This document shows, one piece after another, positions 6,417 through 13,040 of a DNA stretch of 24,055 nt. The translations under genes and the position numbers were made by a program. The stretch comes from a virus, in IMG/VR virus record IMGVR_UViG_3300021197_001959, positions 1 through 24,055 of that record. One strand, written 5' to 3'. The notes beneath the pieces were generated by a model. It worked only from the letters and a program-made list of their open reading frames with translations. It was not told the origin of the DNA and ran no database searches. The first letter of the stretch is position 1, and every line of letters starts with the position of its first letter.

Positions 6417-7013
6417 CTAACTAATTGCTAGTTTAGATCTAAGGTGTGCTAGTAGTACTCCATAGATTGGAAGGAACAATACTAGTGATGTAATAATCTT
6501 AAAGATTACATCAACTGTAGCAATCTCTAGCCAGTTAGCAGCCATAAACTCGTTAGTTGGATGGTTTGCAAACGCAGCGTAGAAAAATAGATAAGTATCT
6601 ACTAGATTAGCTACTACAGTAGAGATAGCAGGAGCTACCCACCATAGGTCTGTAAACTTTTCTCTAATACGTTGGAAGACAGAAACATCAAACAACTGAC
6701 CAATAAGATATGCTAGAGCGCTAGCAAAACCAATTCGCCAATCAGCGATTAGAGCACTAATCACGATAGCAGGAGGAAATGCTAATGCAATTACAGCTCT
6801 GGCTTGGTACTTATTAGTTAATCGTACAGTTAAGTCAGTAGCGATAACCACTAACGGGAAAATAAACATCGCCCAAGTAAAATGATACCCAAACATGGTA
6901 CCACTAAACTGCACAATATAATTAGCAGCAGCAATAATTACTAGATGAACCATTACCAACTTCATTAACAAGGAACGATCAACGTCCCCAATATTAAACC
7001 ATTCTTTTAGCAT
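6417..7013 (-). CDS. yhhQ: YhhQ-type queuosine-precursor transporter (VUT family)
   Basis: 198 residues, almost entirely hydrophobic, with about six predicted membrane segments. FIFPLVVIATDLTVRL near residues 50-65 and the acidic/aromatic pattern around IGQLFDVSVFQRIRE match the YhhQ (VUT) family, which imports preQ0/preQ1 in bacteria. AAGGAG lies just upstream of the ATG and the folE stop is nine bases away. A phage permease for deazaguanine bases would let the infected cell scavenge precursor in addition to making it de novo. It is the last gene before the terminator. Confidence 0.88.
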   Translation of the reverse strand: MLKEWFNIGDVDRSLLMKLVMVHLVIIAAANYIVQFSGTMFGYHFTWAMFIFPLVVIATDLTVRLTNKYQARAVIALAFPPAIVISALIADWRIGFASALAYLIGQLFDVSVFQRIREKFTDLWWVAPAISTVVANLVDTYLFFYAAFANHPTNEFMAANWLEIATVDVIFKIITSLVLFLPIYGVLLAHLRSKLAIS

Positions 7014-7022
7014 TTTATCTCC

Positions 7023-7721
7023 TTATCTACCGGCAAATTCTTGTTGAAGTTTAATATGATCAAAGAACTCTTTCTTTGTAGTCATATTATCATCTAGAAA
7101 ATGCCCTTTTAGAACAGCGGTTTGAGTAAGAGAGCTATGAGCTCCAATACCCCTATTCTCACAACAACCATGCGTCGCTTGAATATATACAGCTACATGC
7201 TCACTTTCAGTAGCTTGTTGAATTTCTCTACAAATATCGTTACACAACTCTTCTTGTAGAGTACCTCGTCTTGCACACCATTGAGCAATGCGAGTATATT
7301 TAGATAGACCAATAACTTTTTGACCAGGAATAATACCAATATATGCAATACCTGTAACTGGCTGATGATGATGAGAGCACATAGACTTTAGCTCTGATCT
7401 AACAACCAGCATGCCTTCATACCTATCATCACCATCATTAGGAAACGCAGTAGCGTTAGGTCCTTGAACATATCGACCAGCCATAATCTCATTATAGTAC
7501 ATTTTAGCTAACCGATGAGCTGTACCTTTAGAATTAGGATCATTCTCTCTATCAATAAGCAACGCATCTAGTACTCCTTCAAAAGCAATAGTAGCTTCAT
7601 CAATAAGAGCTTCTCTAGTTGTATCGCTCATGTATTCAGAGATATTATCTCCTGCCCAAAAGCGTTTACCATCGCTTCTAAGCTTTTCTATAATTGCATG
7701 TGATACTTTTTTATCTGACAT
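7023..7721 (-). CDS. folE: GTP cyclohydrolase I FolE
   Basis: 232 residues. The core carries SMCSHHHQPVTGIAYIG (zinc Cys and catalytic His), KVIGLSKYTRIAQW, a GTLQEEL stretch, and THGCCENRGIGAHSS (second zinc Cys). These match FolE-I, which converts GTP to 7,8-dihydroneopterin triphosphate, the first step of both folate and 7-deazaguanine synthesis. In this phage it supplies QueD; it may also raise the folate pool used by the formyltransferase-like enzyme. The ATG overlaps the stop of the upstream lipoprotein gene (TAATG) with GGAGG five bases upstream. Confidence 0.93.
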   Translation of the reverse strand: MSDKKVSHAIIEKLRSDGKRFWAGDNISEYMSDTTREALIDEATIAFEGVLDALLIDRENDPNSKGTAHRLAKMYYNEIMAGRYVQGPNATAFPNDGDDRYEGMLVVRSELKSMCSHHHQPVTGIAYIGIIPGQKVIGLSKYTRIAQWCARRGTLQEELCNDICREIQQATESEHVAVYIQATHGCCENRGIGAHSSLTQTAVLKGHFLDDNMTTKKEFFDHIKLQQEFAGR

Positions 7722-8350
7722 TAACCCTCCAGTCCTTTGACAATAATTTCCATTTCATTTAGATCTTGCTGCTTCTTATTAGCAACGCTTTCTTCAAGAT
7801 CTTTATAAGCAGAAGTAGCTTTAATTTTATCTAACAACATGCTATCTTTTCGTAGACGATTAACAATAATCTTATTAGCTTCAATATCACTATACTCTAG
7901 AAGAACAAAAGCTCTATATTGAGGACCATCTTGTACAATTTTAGAGTTACTTACAGCATAACCAGCTACATCAACATCAGCAATTAAGTTAGTAGTAACT
8001 TTCTGAATATCTTGAGCAACAGCGGAATCTAAATCATTAGAACCAATACGAGTAATAAACTGCTTAGTCTTAGATGATAAACGACCGTTAATTCGATCTG
8101 CTAAAGTAGTCTTAGCATTAAGGATAGCAATATCCATAGCTAATTGCATATCAGGAGTAACTGCAGTACCAGAAGAAAAGATAGTATTATCTTCTTTAGG
8201 GTATTGAAGATACCATTCAGGGATAATATTTACCTGAGTCTCAACTTTAATTTTATTATACTCTACTGGATCTTTAAGAAGAGATGCAGTATTATTAGAA
8301 CAAGCACCTAGCACTAAAGCACTAGTTGCGATTAACGCGATATTTTTCAT
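7721..8350 (-). CDS. LPP20-family lipoprotein
   Basis: 209 residues with a lipoprotein signal: basic MKN, hydrophobic IALIATSALV, lipobox LGAC with Cys at about 16. After a short linker come PEWYLQYP and SSGTAVTPDMQLAMDIAILN, the pattern of LPP20-family bacterial lipoproteins. The rest is helical with a charged C-terminus. It should be anchored in a cell membrane of the host and has no obvious enzymatic motif. It is the third of three consecutive exported products (8820 to 7721), suggesting a small envelope-remodelling or secretion cluster. Marine phages are known to carry CsgG/curli-like export genes, but no CsgG homologue is visible here. Confidence 0.75.
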   Translation of the reverse strand: MKNIALIATSALVLGACSNNTASLLKDPVEYNKIKVETQVNIIPEWYLQYPKEDNTIFSSGTAVTPDMQLAMDIAILNAKTTLADRINGRLSSKTKQFITRIGSNDLDSAVAQDIQKVTTNLIADVDVAGYAVSNSKIVQDGPQYRAFVLLEYSDIEANKIIVNRLRKDSMLLDKIKATSAYKDLEESVANKKQQDLNEMEIIVKGLEG

Positions 8351-8353
8351 AAT

Positions 8354-8710
8354 TTACTCCTGATTAAAACCAAATATAGATAGTAGCGAAGAAATATTAG
8401 CAGCTTTCTGCTCTGCTAACATTAAGTCTACCTGTATATTATACAAAACCTGCTCTGGATTTTCGTATGAATTTAGAGGTAGACCATATATTTTAGATGA
8501 CATCACATCGTGAGCATCCTTATTAGGATATGTATGAACTTCGATTACTTTAGGAGGGGTTTTACAAACATACTCCGTAGTAGAAGATAATACTTCTCCA
8601 TTCGTATCATGTACTATATTATTAATATAAGTACAATCTTGACCATAGGCGAAACCTGCCCAGAAAGAACTAATCCAAATTAATATTAACCACGTACAAA
8701 TTTGAAACAT
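8354..8710 (-). CDS. Secreted or periplasmic protein (118 aa)
   Basis: From ATG 8710 the protein begins with a hydrophobic segment ICTWLILIWISSFWAGFAYG and a plausible signal-peptidase site before QDC. The mature part has two cysteines (QDCTYIN and EYVCKTP) that could form a disulfide, followed by a helical C-terminus. The same frame is open further upstream to 8794, but only via a TTG and without a signal peptide at the N-terminus, so I prefer 8710. The 5' end overlaps the small lipoprotein gene by 25 bases. I do not recognise a named family. Confidence 0.6.
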   Translation of the reverse strand: MFQICTWLILIWISSFWAGFAYGQDCTYINNIVHDTNGEVLSSTTEYVCKTPPKVIEVHTYPNKDAHDVMSSKIYGLPLNSYENPEQVLYNIQVDLMLAEQKAANISSLLSIFGFNQE

Positions 8711-8820
8711 TGTTCGTCTTTTCGCATAAAACAATCTTTGTATCCTTCTGCTGCAAGTTCTACAGTTGTTAGACAGCCACTCAAAGAGAAGCAAGTTATT
8801 AACATTATAATATATTTCAC
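8686..8820 (-). CDS. Small lipoprotein (44 aa)
   Basis: A 44-codon frame starting at GTG 8820, two bases after the queE stop, with AGGA eight bases upstream. The product begins VKYIIMLITCFSLSGCLTT, a clear lipoprotein signal with lipobox LSGC (Cys16), followed by a short mature peptide with two more cysteines (KDCFMRKDEQCFKF). It would be a tiny membrane-anchored peptide. It is followed, with a 25-base overlap, by the secreted 118-aa protein. An ATG at 8805 is an alternative start but would leave a very short signal. It is easily missed because of its size and GTG start. Confidence 0.65.
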   Translation of the reverse strand: MKYIIMLITCFSLSGCLTTVELAAEGYKDCFMRKDEQCFKFVRG

Positions 8821-8822
8821 TT

Positions 8823-9752
8823 CTAAGTTCCTATTGCATTACCAAACAAATAACAATGTAAACGTCCAGACACATTATAACCTTTCTTAAAGGCTATTTC
8901 TGCAATCTCGCCTGCACCCACTTCTTGATCTTCCACAGTAGCGCCAACAGGCATAATATAAACAGGCCATTCAACACCTGCAGCTCTGAAGTTTGCAATA
9001 ACGTCATCGAGTTCATCCCATTGTTCCTTTTTTGGTCCTAATACAAATTTAAGTTGACCTTCTGGTGTATGCCATCTGCTATTAATAACTCTACTTACTT
9101 TTGCATACTGTGCAACAACTTCAGGCTGAATAGCTTTTTCTGCTTTTTCACCTGCAACAGTCCATAGCTTAGGCGAGCAAGAAAAGAATACAGGAGTTTG
9201 AAAGAGTCCTCTATTATAAACATACTGCTCGAAGCTAGTACCTAGATGTTGAGTACCGTTCGTTTCGAAAGTAATCGACTTAGGTAGATTCTCGTCATTT
9301 TTAAACTCTTCATACATTTCAATGAAAGCTTTTTGAGCATGCCTCATTAGAGGTTCTCCTCCAGTAAAGCACATATGAGCTTTCATCTTTGATTCTGGAT
9401 GCAAGAACTTTCCTTCAGGATTACTTTCAGTTTTAGTAGTCTCTTTAATAAGATCTACCAACTCTCTAGCTGTCTTTTGACCCATAAGATGCTTAAACTT
9501 CTTTGACCAAGTATAAGAAGAGTCACATCCTTTATCCCATACAGGAAGATCTTCTACTCTATTTACACTCTTAGCATCAAAAGAGTCATAAGGTAGTTCA
9601 TAAGTATCAGGATTAGTAGGATCTATCTGACCAAAGCCATCACACTGTAAGTTACATAGAAAAAATCTTAACCATAAAGTCCATTGACCGGTATAAAGAC
9701 CTTCTCCTTGAATAGAGTTAAACGTCTCTGAGTAGTAATATTTCGTTTCTAT
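8823..9752 (-). CDS. queE: 7-carboxy-7-deazaguanine synthase QueE (ATA start or frameshift)
   Basis: 309 residues if begun at ATA 9752. The N-terminus reads YSETFNSIQGEGLYTGQW, then LWLRFFLCNLQCDGFG with Cys33 and Cys37, GCDSSYTW with Cys76, and CFTGGEPLM near 128-136 (the radical-SAM GGEP motif). QueE converts CPH4 to 7-carboxy-7-deazaguanine using SAM and an Fe-S cluster. The conserved start lies far upstream of the first in-frame ATG (9485), and no ATG, GTG or TTG suits. An AGGAGAG Shine-Dalgarno precedes ATA at 9752, which overlaps the upstream TAG stop. A -1 slip on AAAAAAT would instead fuse it to the coiled-coil protein. The third cluster cysteine is displaced by about 36 inserted residues. 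Confidence 0.88.
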   Translation of the reverse strand: METKYYYSETFNSIQGEGLYTGQWTLWLRFFLCNLQCDGFGQIDPTNPDTYELPYDSFDAKSVNRVEDLPVWDKGCDSSYTWSKKFKHLMGQKTARELVDLIKETTKTESNPEGKFLHPESKMKAHMCFTGGEPLMRHAQKAFIEMYEEFKNDENLPKSITFETNGTQHLGTSFEQYVYNRGLFQTPVFFSCSPKLWTVAGEKAEKAIQPEVVAQYAKVSRVINSRWHTPEGQLKFVLGPKKEQWDELDDVIANFRAAGVEWPVYIMPVGATVEDQEVGAGEIAEIAFKKGYNVSGRLHCYLFGNAIGT

Positions 9753-9985
9753 TTTTTCTCTCCTAATATTGGAATAGCTTTGACTACTCTGTCTTTAATA
9801 TCAATTACACTATCTGATGAAATGACATCTATAATCAGCTTAGTTAAATCAACATCCTTTTGTAGATGTTGTATCTTTTCTTGGAATTCTATCAACTGTT
9901 TCTGATAGTATTCTATTTCTTTCTCTTTTCTTAATTTTTGTTCTATTAAGTCAGTTAGAACAATAATTCTACCTTCTTCAGACAT
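9749..9985 (-). CDS. Small coiled-coil protein (78 aa)
   Basis: Residues about 10-50 are strongly heptad-like (LIEQKLRKEKEIEYYQKQLI, then EFQEKIQHLQKDVDL), predicting a coiled coil, and the C-terminal part (DVISSDSVIDIKDRVVKAIP) is helical. I start it at ATG 9985, overlapping the queD stop; the frame is open further upstream but only within queD. It ends GEKK followed by TAG, with a run of six A just before the stop and a Shine-Dalgarno in its last codons that serves queE. Small proteins of this look recur in T4-like marine phages; the function is unknown. Confidence 0.65.
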   Translation of the reverse strand: MSEEGRIIVLTDLIEQKLRKEKEIEYYQKQLIEFQEKIQHLQKDVDLTKLIIDVISSDSVIDIKDRVVKAIPILGEKK

Positions 9986-10451
9986 ACTTTTCTTTTCGTA
10001 TATTGAAAGGTGAATAGATAGCGCTATTAGCTCCATGCTCTGAGCATTCGCATTCTTCTACCCATACTCGTCCATCTGTTTGTTCTTTAACAAGGTTGTC
10101 AGCAAAGTTAAACGCATGCTCTGCAAACTTTTCTGCACCTACACCATCTAGTTTTGTAAGCTCTGCTAGACCATGCATTTGTAGAGATTCTAGATGAGAT
10201 AGTTTAGGGTCGTTAATATCTAGAACTACCTTATGATCAAAAGTATCTTCAAGCCATTGCTTTAATGGCTTTAGACCTCCAAAATCTTGCACCCAGTTGC
10301 GATGATCTAATTCACTTGCCCCGAAAGTAAATTTAAATGCTAAGCTATAGCCATGTAAAAACCTACAATGACTATGATCAGCATGCGGTTGACGAAACAC
10401 AGCGCTGAGACCTATATTGTGACCGTAACGTTTAGTCGAGTAATGCGGCAT
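9978..10451 (-). CDS. queD: 6-carboxy-5,6,7,8-tetrahydropterin synthase QueD
   Basis: 157 residues of the PTPS/QueD fold. PHADHSHCRFLHGYSLAFKF at 22-41 contains the catalytic Cys29 and zinc-ligand His33; WVQDFGGLKPLKQWLEDTFDHKV (53-75) and EECECSEHGANSAIY near the C-terminus supply the conserved Asp/His and Glu. It converts dihydroneopterin triphosphate from FolE into CPH4 for QueE. The usual HGH is HGY here, so the third zinc ligand is not in its canonical place; nearby His23, 26 or 28 may compensate. GGAGG six bases upstream fixes the start at 10451, which overlaps the upstream gene by 20 bases. Confidence 0.9.
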   Translation of the reverse strand: MPHYSTKRYGHNIGLSAVFRQPHADHSHCRFLHGYSLAFKFTFGASELDHRNWVQDFGGLKPLKQWLEDTFDHKVVLDINDPKLSHLESLQMHGLAELTKLDGVGAEKFAEHAFNFADNLVKEQTDGRVWVEECECSEHGANSAIYSPFNIRKEKYV

Positions 10452-11001
10452 AATTATCCTCCAATGTAACAGTATACGTAGGAGCTCCTACAAACCATTT
10501 AGGTTTAGAAGAGTTTTTCCATTTAGCAAACGTAAACTTATCCATATTATAGTAATTATGATAAGCTTTTACAGGGTCTTTATCTTTATATTTGTCTGGC
10601 ATAGCTTGTACAAAAGCAGTTCGTCTATCAGAAGGAAATGTCATATATTCCATTTGAGCTTCAAAGATACTAAGCTGACCTTCACATGAATGCACTTTGT
10701 TATATCTATTGGAATACTCTACACATAGAGCTCTAAGATGTTTAATAAGCCATTTATAGTTACCTTTAGACTGCATAGTCCACATAGTGCATGGGTGTTT
10801 AATATGAGCTTTAGGATAACCTGCTGTACCAAAGCGCTCAGAAGGTTTAAGATTGTCATTACCTGAATATAAAGGAGAGTAATTATTATCCATTACAGCT
10901 GATAGCATCTGACAAGTTTCTACAATCATCTTAACAACATGTTTATCACATTGCATTTGTGCAGCTTTTTTAGCGTCACGATCTAATACAAATATATTCA
11001 T
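10432..11001 (-). CDS. Pyrimidine-dimer DNA glycosylase-like protein
   Basis: 189 residues beginning MNIFVLDRDAKKAAQMQCDK followed by HVVKMIVETCQML, with later KHPCTMW, NYKWLIKHLRALCVEY and KPKWFVGAPTYT. I associate this N-terminal pattern with the marine-phage family usually annotated as pyrimidine dimer DNA glycosylase (T4 DenV-like, Pyr_excise), which would repair UV damage to DNA. The assignment is from memory of the family's N-terminus, and a catalytic N-terminal Thr as in DenV is not evident. It starts as an ATGA overlap with the upstream gene and runs into queD. Confidence 0.55.
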   Translation of the reverse strand: MNIFVLDRDAKKAAQMQCDKHVVKMIVETCQMLSAVMDNNYSPLYSGNDNLKPSERFGTAGYPKAHIKHPCTMWTMQSKGNYKWLIKHLRALCVEYSNRYNKVHSCEGQLSIFEAQMEYMTFPSDRRTAFVQAMPDKYKDKDPVKAYHNYYNMDKFTFAKWKNSSKPKWFVGAPTYTVTLEDNYAALLD

Positions 11002-11231
11002 ACTTTTCCGCCTTGTTCATAGTATTTCATTCTATCTTTAAGATATTTACGAATAAATCTGAGTTCAGATATCTCATCTGACTCAGATACTCCATTCGCT
11101 TTTATTATAGTAATTTTTGTGTTAATGTTAACGATTTCATCAAAAAGAGCTCTTGCTTGAGACATTGAACCGCTACTCATTCCATTACCCATATTAAGAG
11201 TAATTTGATCTTCTTGATCTTCTGAGCCCAT
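10998..11231 (-). CDS. Hypothetical protein (77 aa)
   Basis: An acidic, Met/Gly/Ser-rich N-terminus (EDQEDQITLNMGNGMSSG) is followed by two predicted helices (ARALFDEIVNINTKITIIKA and SDEISELRFIRKYLKDRMKY). Its start shares TAATG with the upstream gene and its stop overlaps the next as ATGA. It looks like a short helical-hairpin protein of the type common in T4-like marine phages. No function can be read from it. Confidence 0.6.
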   Translation of the reverse strand: MGSEDQEDQITLNMGNGMSSGSMSQARALFDEIVNINTKITIIKANGVSESDEISELRFIRKYLKDRMKYYEQGGKV

Positions 11232-11578
11232 TAATTTCTCCGCATAGTAGCATAATCAGAGCCATTCTGATCGCGATTAACAGGAACAAGATTAGACTTA
11301 TGCATAGTAGCAAATCCTACAATATAGTTACCAGTATAAGTATTCTCGAGTTTCTTATTAGTATTACCTACAACTCTATCAGAAGTCTGAGCAGTTCTAG
11401 TACCTTGATGAGACTTATAATCAGGCATAGCAGTAATACCTAAGCGTTTACCCTTAGCGTTATGAGGAAGAGCTGCCTTAATCTGATCAGGATGAACTCC
11501 TCGTTTACGAAGCCACTTATCATGCTCATCTTTAGCACGTTGCTGATTAATCGTTAAAGACTTTCGCTTTGATCTCAT
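11231..11578 (-). CDS. Conserved marine-phage basic protein (115 aa)
   Basis: A basic protein starting MRSKRKSLTINQQRAKDEHD with LRKRGVHPDQ, a central unstructured part, and a C-terminal NYIVGFATMHKSNLVPVNR followed by ATMRRN. The C-terminal ATMHKSN...VPV segment is one I recognise from conserved hypothetical proteins of cyanophages and other marine T4-like phages. The charge suggests nucleic-acid contact, but the function is unknown. The start lies inside the end of the HExxH gene (32-base overlap). Confidence 0.7.
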   Translation of the reverse strand: MRSKRKSLTINQQRAKDEHDKWLRKRGVHPDQIKAALPHNAKGKRLGITAMPDYKSHQGTRTAQTSDRVVGNTNKKLENTYTGNYIVGFATMHKSNLVPVNRDQNGSDYATMRRN

Positions 11579-11963
11579 CTAACATTTCCTCCTGTAAACG
11601 ATAAGCTTCTTGCTCATATGGTAACTTAAGATATTCTTCGTAATTATTATAAGGCTTATCCGTAATTTGTTTACGAATATATTGCCGAACATGAACCATT
11701 TCATGAATAAGAAGAGTAACTAAATCATCAGTAGCTTGATCTAGAGCAGATTGAGATATAGCTAAGAAAAAAGTATCTTCAGCTTCTTGATGAATCATAG
11801 CTTCAGCATCTCCCATGTCTTTATCTAGAGCAATATGACAATCGATAAACACAGGATTACGACGCTTTGGCATAAGAGAGTCAAGGGACTGCTCGATGAC
11901 ATCTCTGATAAGTATACCTTGTTCTTCATTTTCTACTCCTACAATATCTAAACATACGATCAT
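11547..11963 (-). CDS. HExxH zinc-metalloprotease-like protein
   Basis: 138 residues. LVTLLIHEMVHVRQYIRK places an HExxH zinc motif at 87-91 in a hydrophobic helix, and YEQEAYRLQEE at 116-126 offers a Glu third ligand (gluzincin-like, SprT/WLM-like spacing). No signal peptide is seen, so it should be cytoplasmic. It could be a small protease or a DNA-associated SprT-like protein; the sequence does not decide. It starts as an ATGA overlap with the upstream gene. The family is found in marine myoviruses without known function. Confidence 0.65.
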   Translation of the reverse strand: MIVCLDIVGVENEEQGILIRDVIEQSLDSLMPKRRNPVFIDCHIALDKDMGDAEAMIHQEAEDTFFLAISQSALDQATDDLVTLLIHEMVHVRQYIRKQITDKPYNNYEEYLKLPYEQEAYRLQEEMLDEIKAKVFND

Positions 11964-12205
11964 AGACTAATTCCTTTGCGATAAGATTTAACAGCACCTT
12001 TAACCATATTAGGATATTTTCCTAGATAAGTACCAGCTTCTAAATCACCTTTAGTAACTAAATGCTTATGCATATGATCAACGCTATCATAATTATAGAG
12101 CAGCCATTTAGAAAGTTCATCAAATTCTGCATCTGATATAAGAGGTTTATCTTCTACATAATAAGCATAAGAACACATAAGGTATTTGGCTATTGGATTT
12201 TTCAT
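11960..12205 (-). CDS. Small conserved protein with NAD-ligase Ia-like segment (81 aa)
   Basis: The segment YAYYVEDKPLISDAEFDELS with KWLLYNYDS resembles the N-terminal Ia subdomain of NAD-dependent DNA ligases (consensus YYxxDxPxISDxEYDxL), which binds NMN. No adenylation domain follows, so this is not a ligase by itself. Similar tiny proteins occur in cyanophages. It might bind nicotinamide nucleotides or be a relic of the domain. The start is coupled by TAATG to the upstream gene. Confidence 0.6.
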   Translation of the reverse strand: MKNPIAKYLMCSYAYYVEDKPLISDAEFDELSKWLLYNYDSVDHMHKHLVTKGDLEAGTYLGKYPNMVKGAVKSYRKGISL

Positions 12206-12603
12206 TACACTCTACCTTCTGATACAGCTTTTGAAACGATAGAAGATGAACGATTGTGACATACATCTAAATATCCTTGACGACCAAACTGCTCAAGAAC
12301 AGCATCCATAACTATCTCACGAAAAATAGGAGCTAACATATTCTCAATACGATCCCAATCAGTTCCATGATTAGCTATACCAAGCTCCATAGTAGTAATA
12401 CCAAACATCTTGAGCTCACGGCCTCTGTTCATAAGACCGTTGTTAAAGATGTCATGAATTACATTCTGTGCTCTACGAAAACGATCCAGCCTTTTATTCT
12501 TTGTGAATTTCTTCTCACAAGCACCTTGCATAGGTACCTTTTCGTTTAGCTTATCAATAACAACTTCAAGATCACCACAAGTTCTATCTAACCAAATACC
12601 CAT
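12205..12603 (-). CDS. Hypothetical protein (132 aa)
   Basis: A soluble, mostly helical protein with two basic stretches near the N-terminus (CEKKFTKNKRLDRFRRAQNV) and a long helix (IENMLAPIFREIVMDAVLEQ). I see no catalytic motif and recognise no family. It starts within TAATG of the upstream gene and belongs to the promoter-proximal part of the operon that begins at the sigma70-like promoter. Confidence 0.6.
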   Translation of the reverse strand: MGIWLDRTCGDLEVVIDKLNEKVPMQGACEKKFTKNKRLDRFRRAQNVIHDIFNNGLMNRGRELKMFGITTMELGIANHGTDWDRIENMLAPIFREIVMDAVLEQFGRQGYLDVCHNRSSSIVSKAVSEGRV

Positions 12604-12938
12604 TACGCAGCCTCCCCAACTTCTGGAAGGCTATGAAAACCTTCCTGACCAACAACCATATAGTTACCATCTTCGTCTAAGATGATATCTCCGATAGAAA
12701 CAGATTTCATTTTATTATAAACGTCAATCTTTTCTGCAGGACCAATATTACCAATCTCAAATACTTCTTCAAGACTGTTAGCAGTAATATTAGCAACAGG
12801 ACGATACATAAAAAGATCGTTACCATCTACCTTACCATAGAATGTAATATTGAAAAGCTTATCAGCATGAGCTTTTGACTTAGATTGACCATCTTCAAAA
12901 AAATCTTTGCTATCAAATTGGTAAACTGTATATTCCAT
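12603..12938 (-). CDS. Conserved phage protein, first gene of operon (111 aa)
   Basis: Starts at ATG 12938 with GAGGAG seven bases upstream; an in-frame ATG at 12968 lies too close to the promoter to be the start. The protein has MEYTVYQFDSKDF, FEIGNIGPAEKIDVYNKMKS, and VSIGDIILDEDGNYMVVGQE followed by GFH, a pattern I know from small conserved proteins of T4-like marine phages with no assigned function. It is the leader gene of the long minus-strand unit driven by the promoter at 12971-12999. Confidence 0.75.
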   Translation of the reverse strand: MEYTVYQFDSKDFFEDGQSKSKAHADKLFNITFYGKVDGNDLFMYRPVANITANSLEEVFEIGNIGPAEKIDVYNKMKSVSIGDIILDEDGNYMVVGQEGFHSLPEVGEAA

Positions 12939-12970
12939 AGTATTCTCCTCGTTTCTCATTCTATACATAT

Positions 12971-12999
12971 ATTATATACTACTTTTATAGAAAGATCAA
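12971..12999 (-). promoter_or_regulatory. Sigma70-type promoter
   Basis: On the minus strand TTGATC (12999-12994), a 17-base spacer and a perfect TATAAT (12976-12971) form a near-consensus host sigma70 promoter. It sits just downstream of the strong terminator at 13002-13040. The predicted start is near 12964, giving a leader of about 26 bases before ATG 12938. This looks like an early promoter for the operon that carries queD, queE, folE and yhhQ. Confidence 0.85.
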
Positions 13000-13001
13000 C
13001 T

Positions 13002-13040
13002 AAAAAAGGGCCTCAAAAACTCAATGTTTTCAAGGCCCTT
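13002..13040 (-). terminator. Rho-independent terminator after the 503-aa gene
   Basis: On the minus strand AAGGGCCT pairs with AGGCCCTT (8 bp, GC-rich), extended across a two-base internal loop by GTTTT/AAAAC, with ATTGA as the apical loop, then a T-run. It lies about 30 bases after the stop of the long lysine-rich gene. A second A/T-rich palindrome (AAAAAAGT/ACTTTTTT, 13043-13060) lies just before it. It separates the block ending at 13069 from the operon starting at 12999. Confidence 0.88.

Noticed and set aside
8354-8820. The overlapping lipoprotein and secreted protein as an Rz/Rz1 spanin pair
   Set aside because: The order is reversed, the secreted protein has a cleavable-looking signal rather than a membrane anchor with a long coiled coil, and no lysis genes are nearby.
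8823-9485. QueE starting at ATG 9485
   Set aside because: This would delete all the cluster cysteines and the SIQGEG motif, which are plainly in frame upstream.
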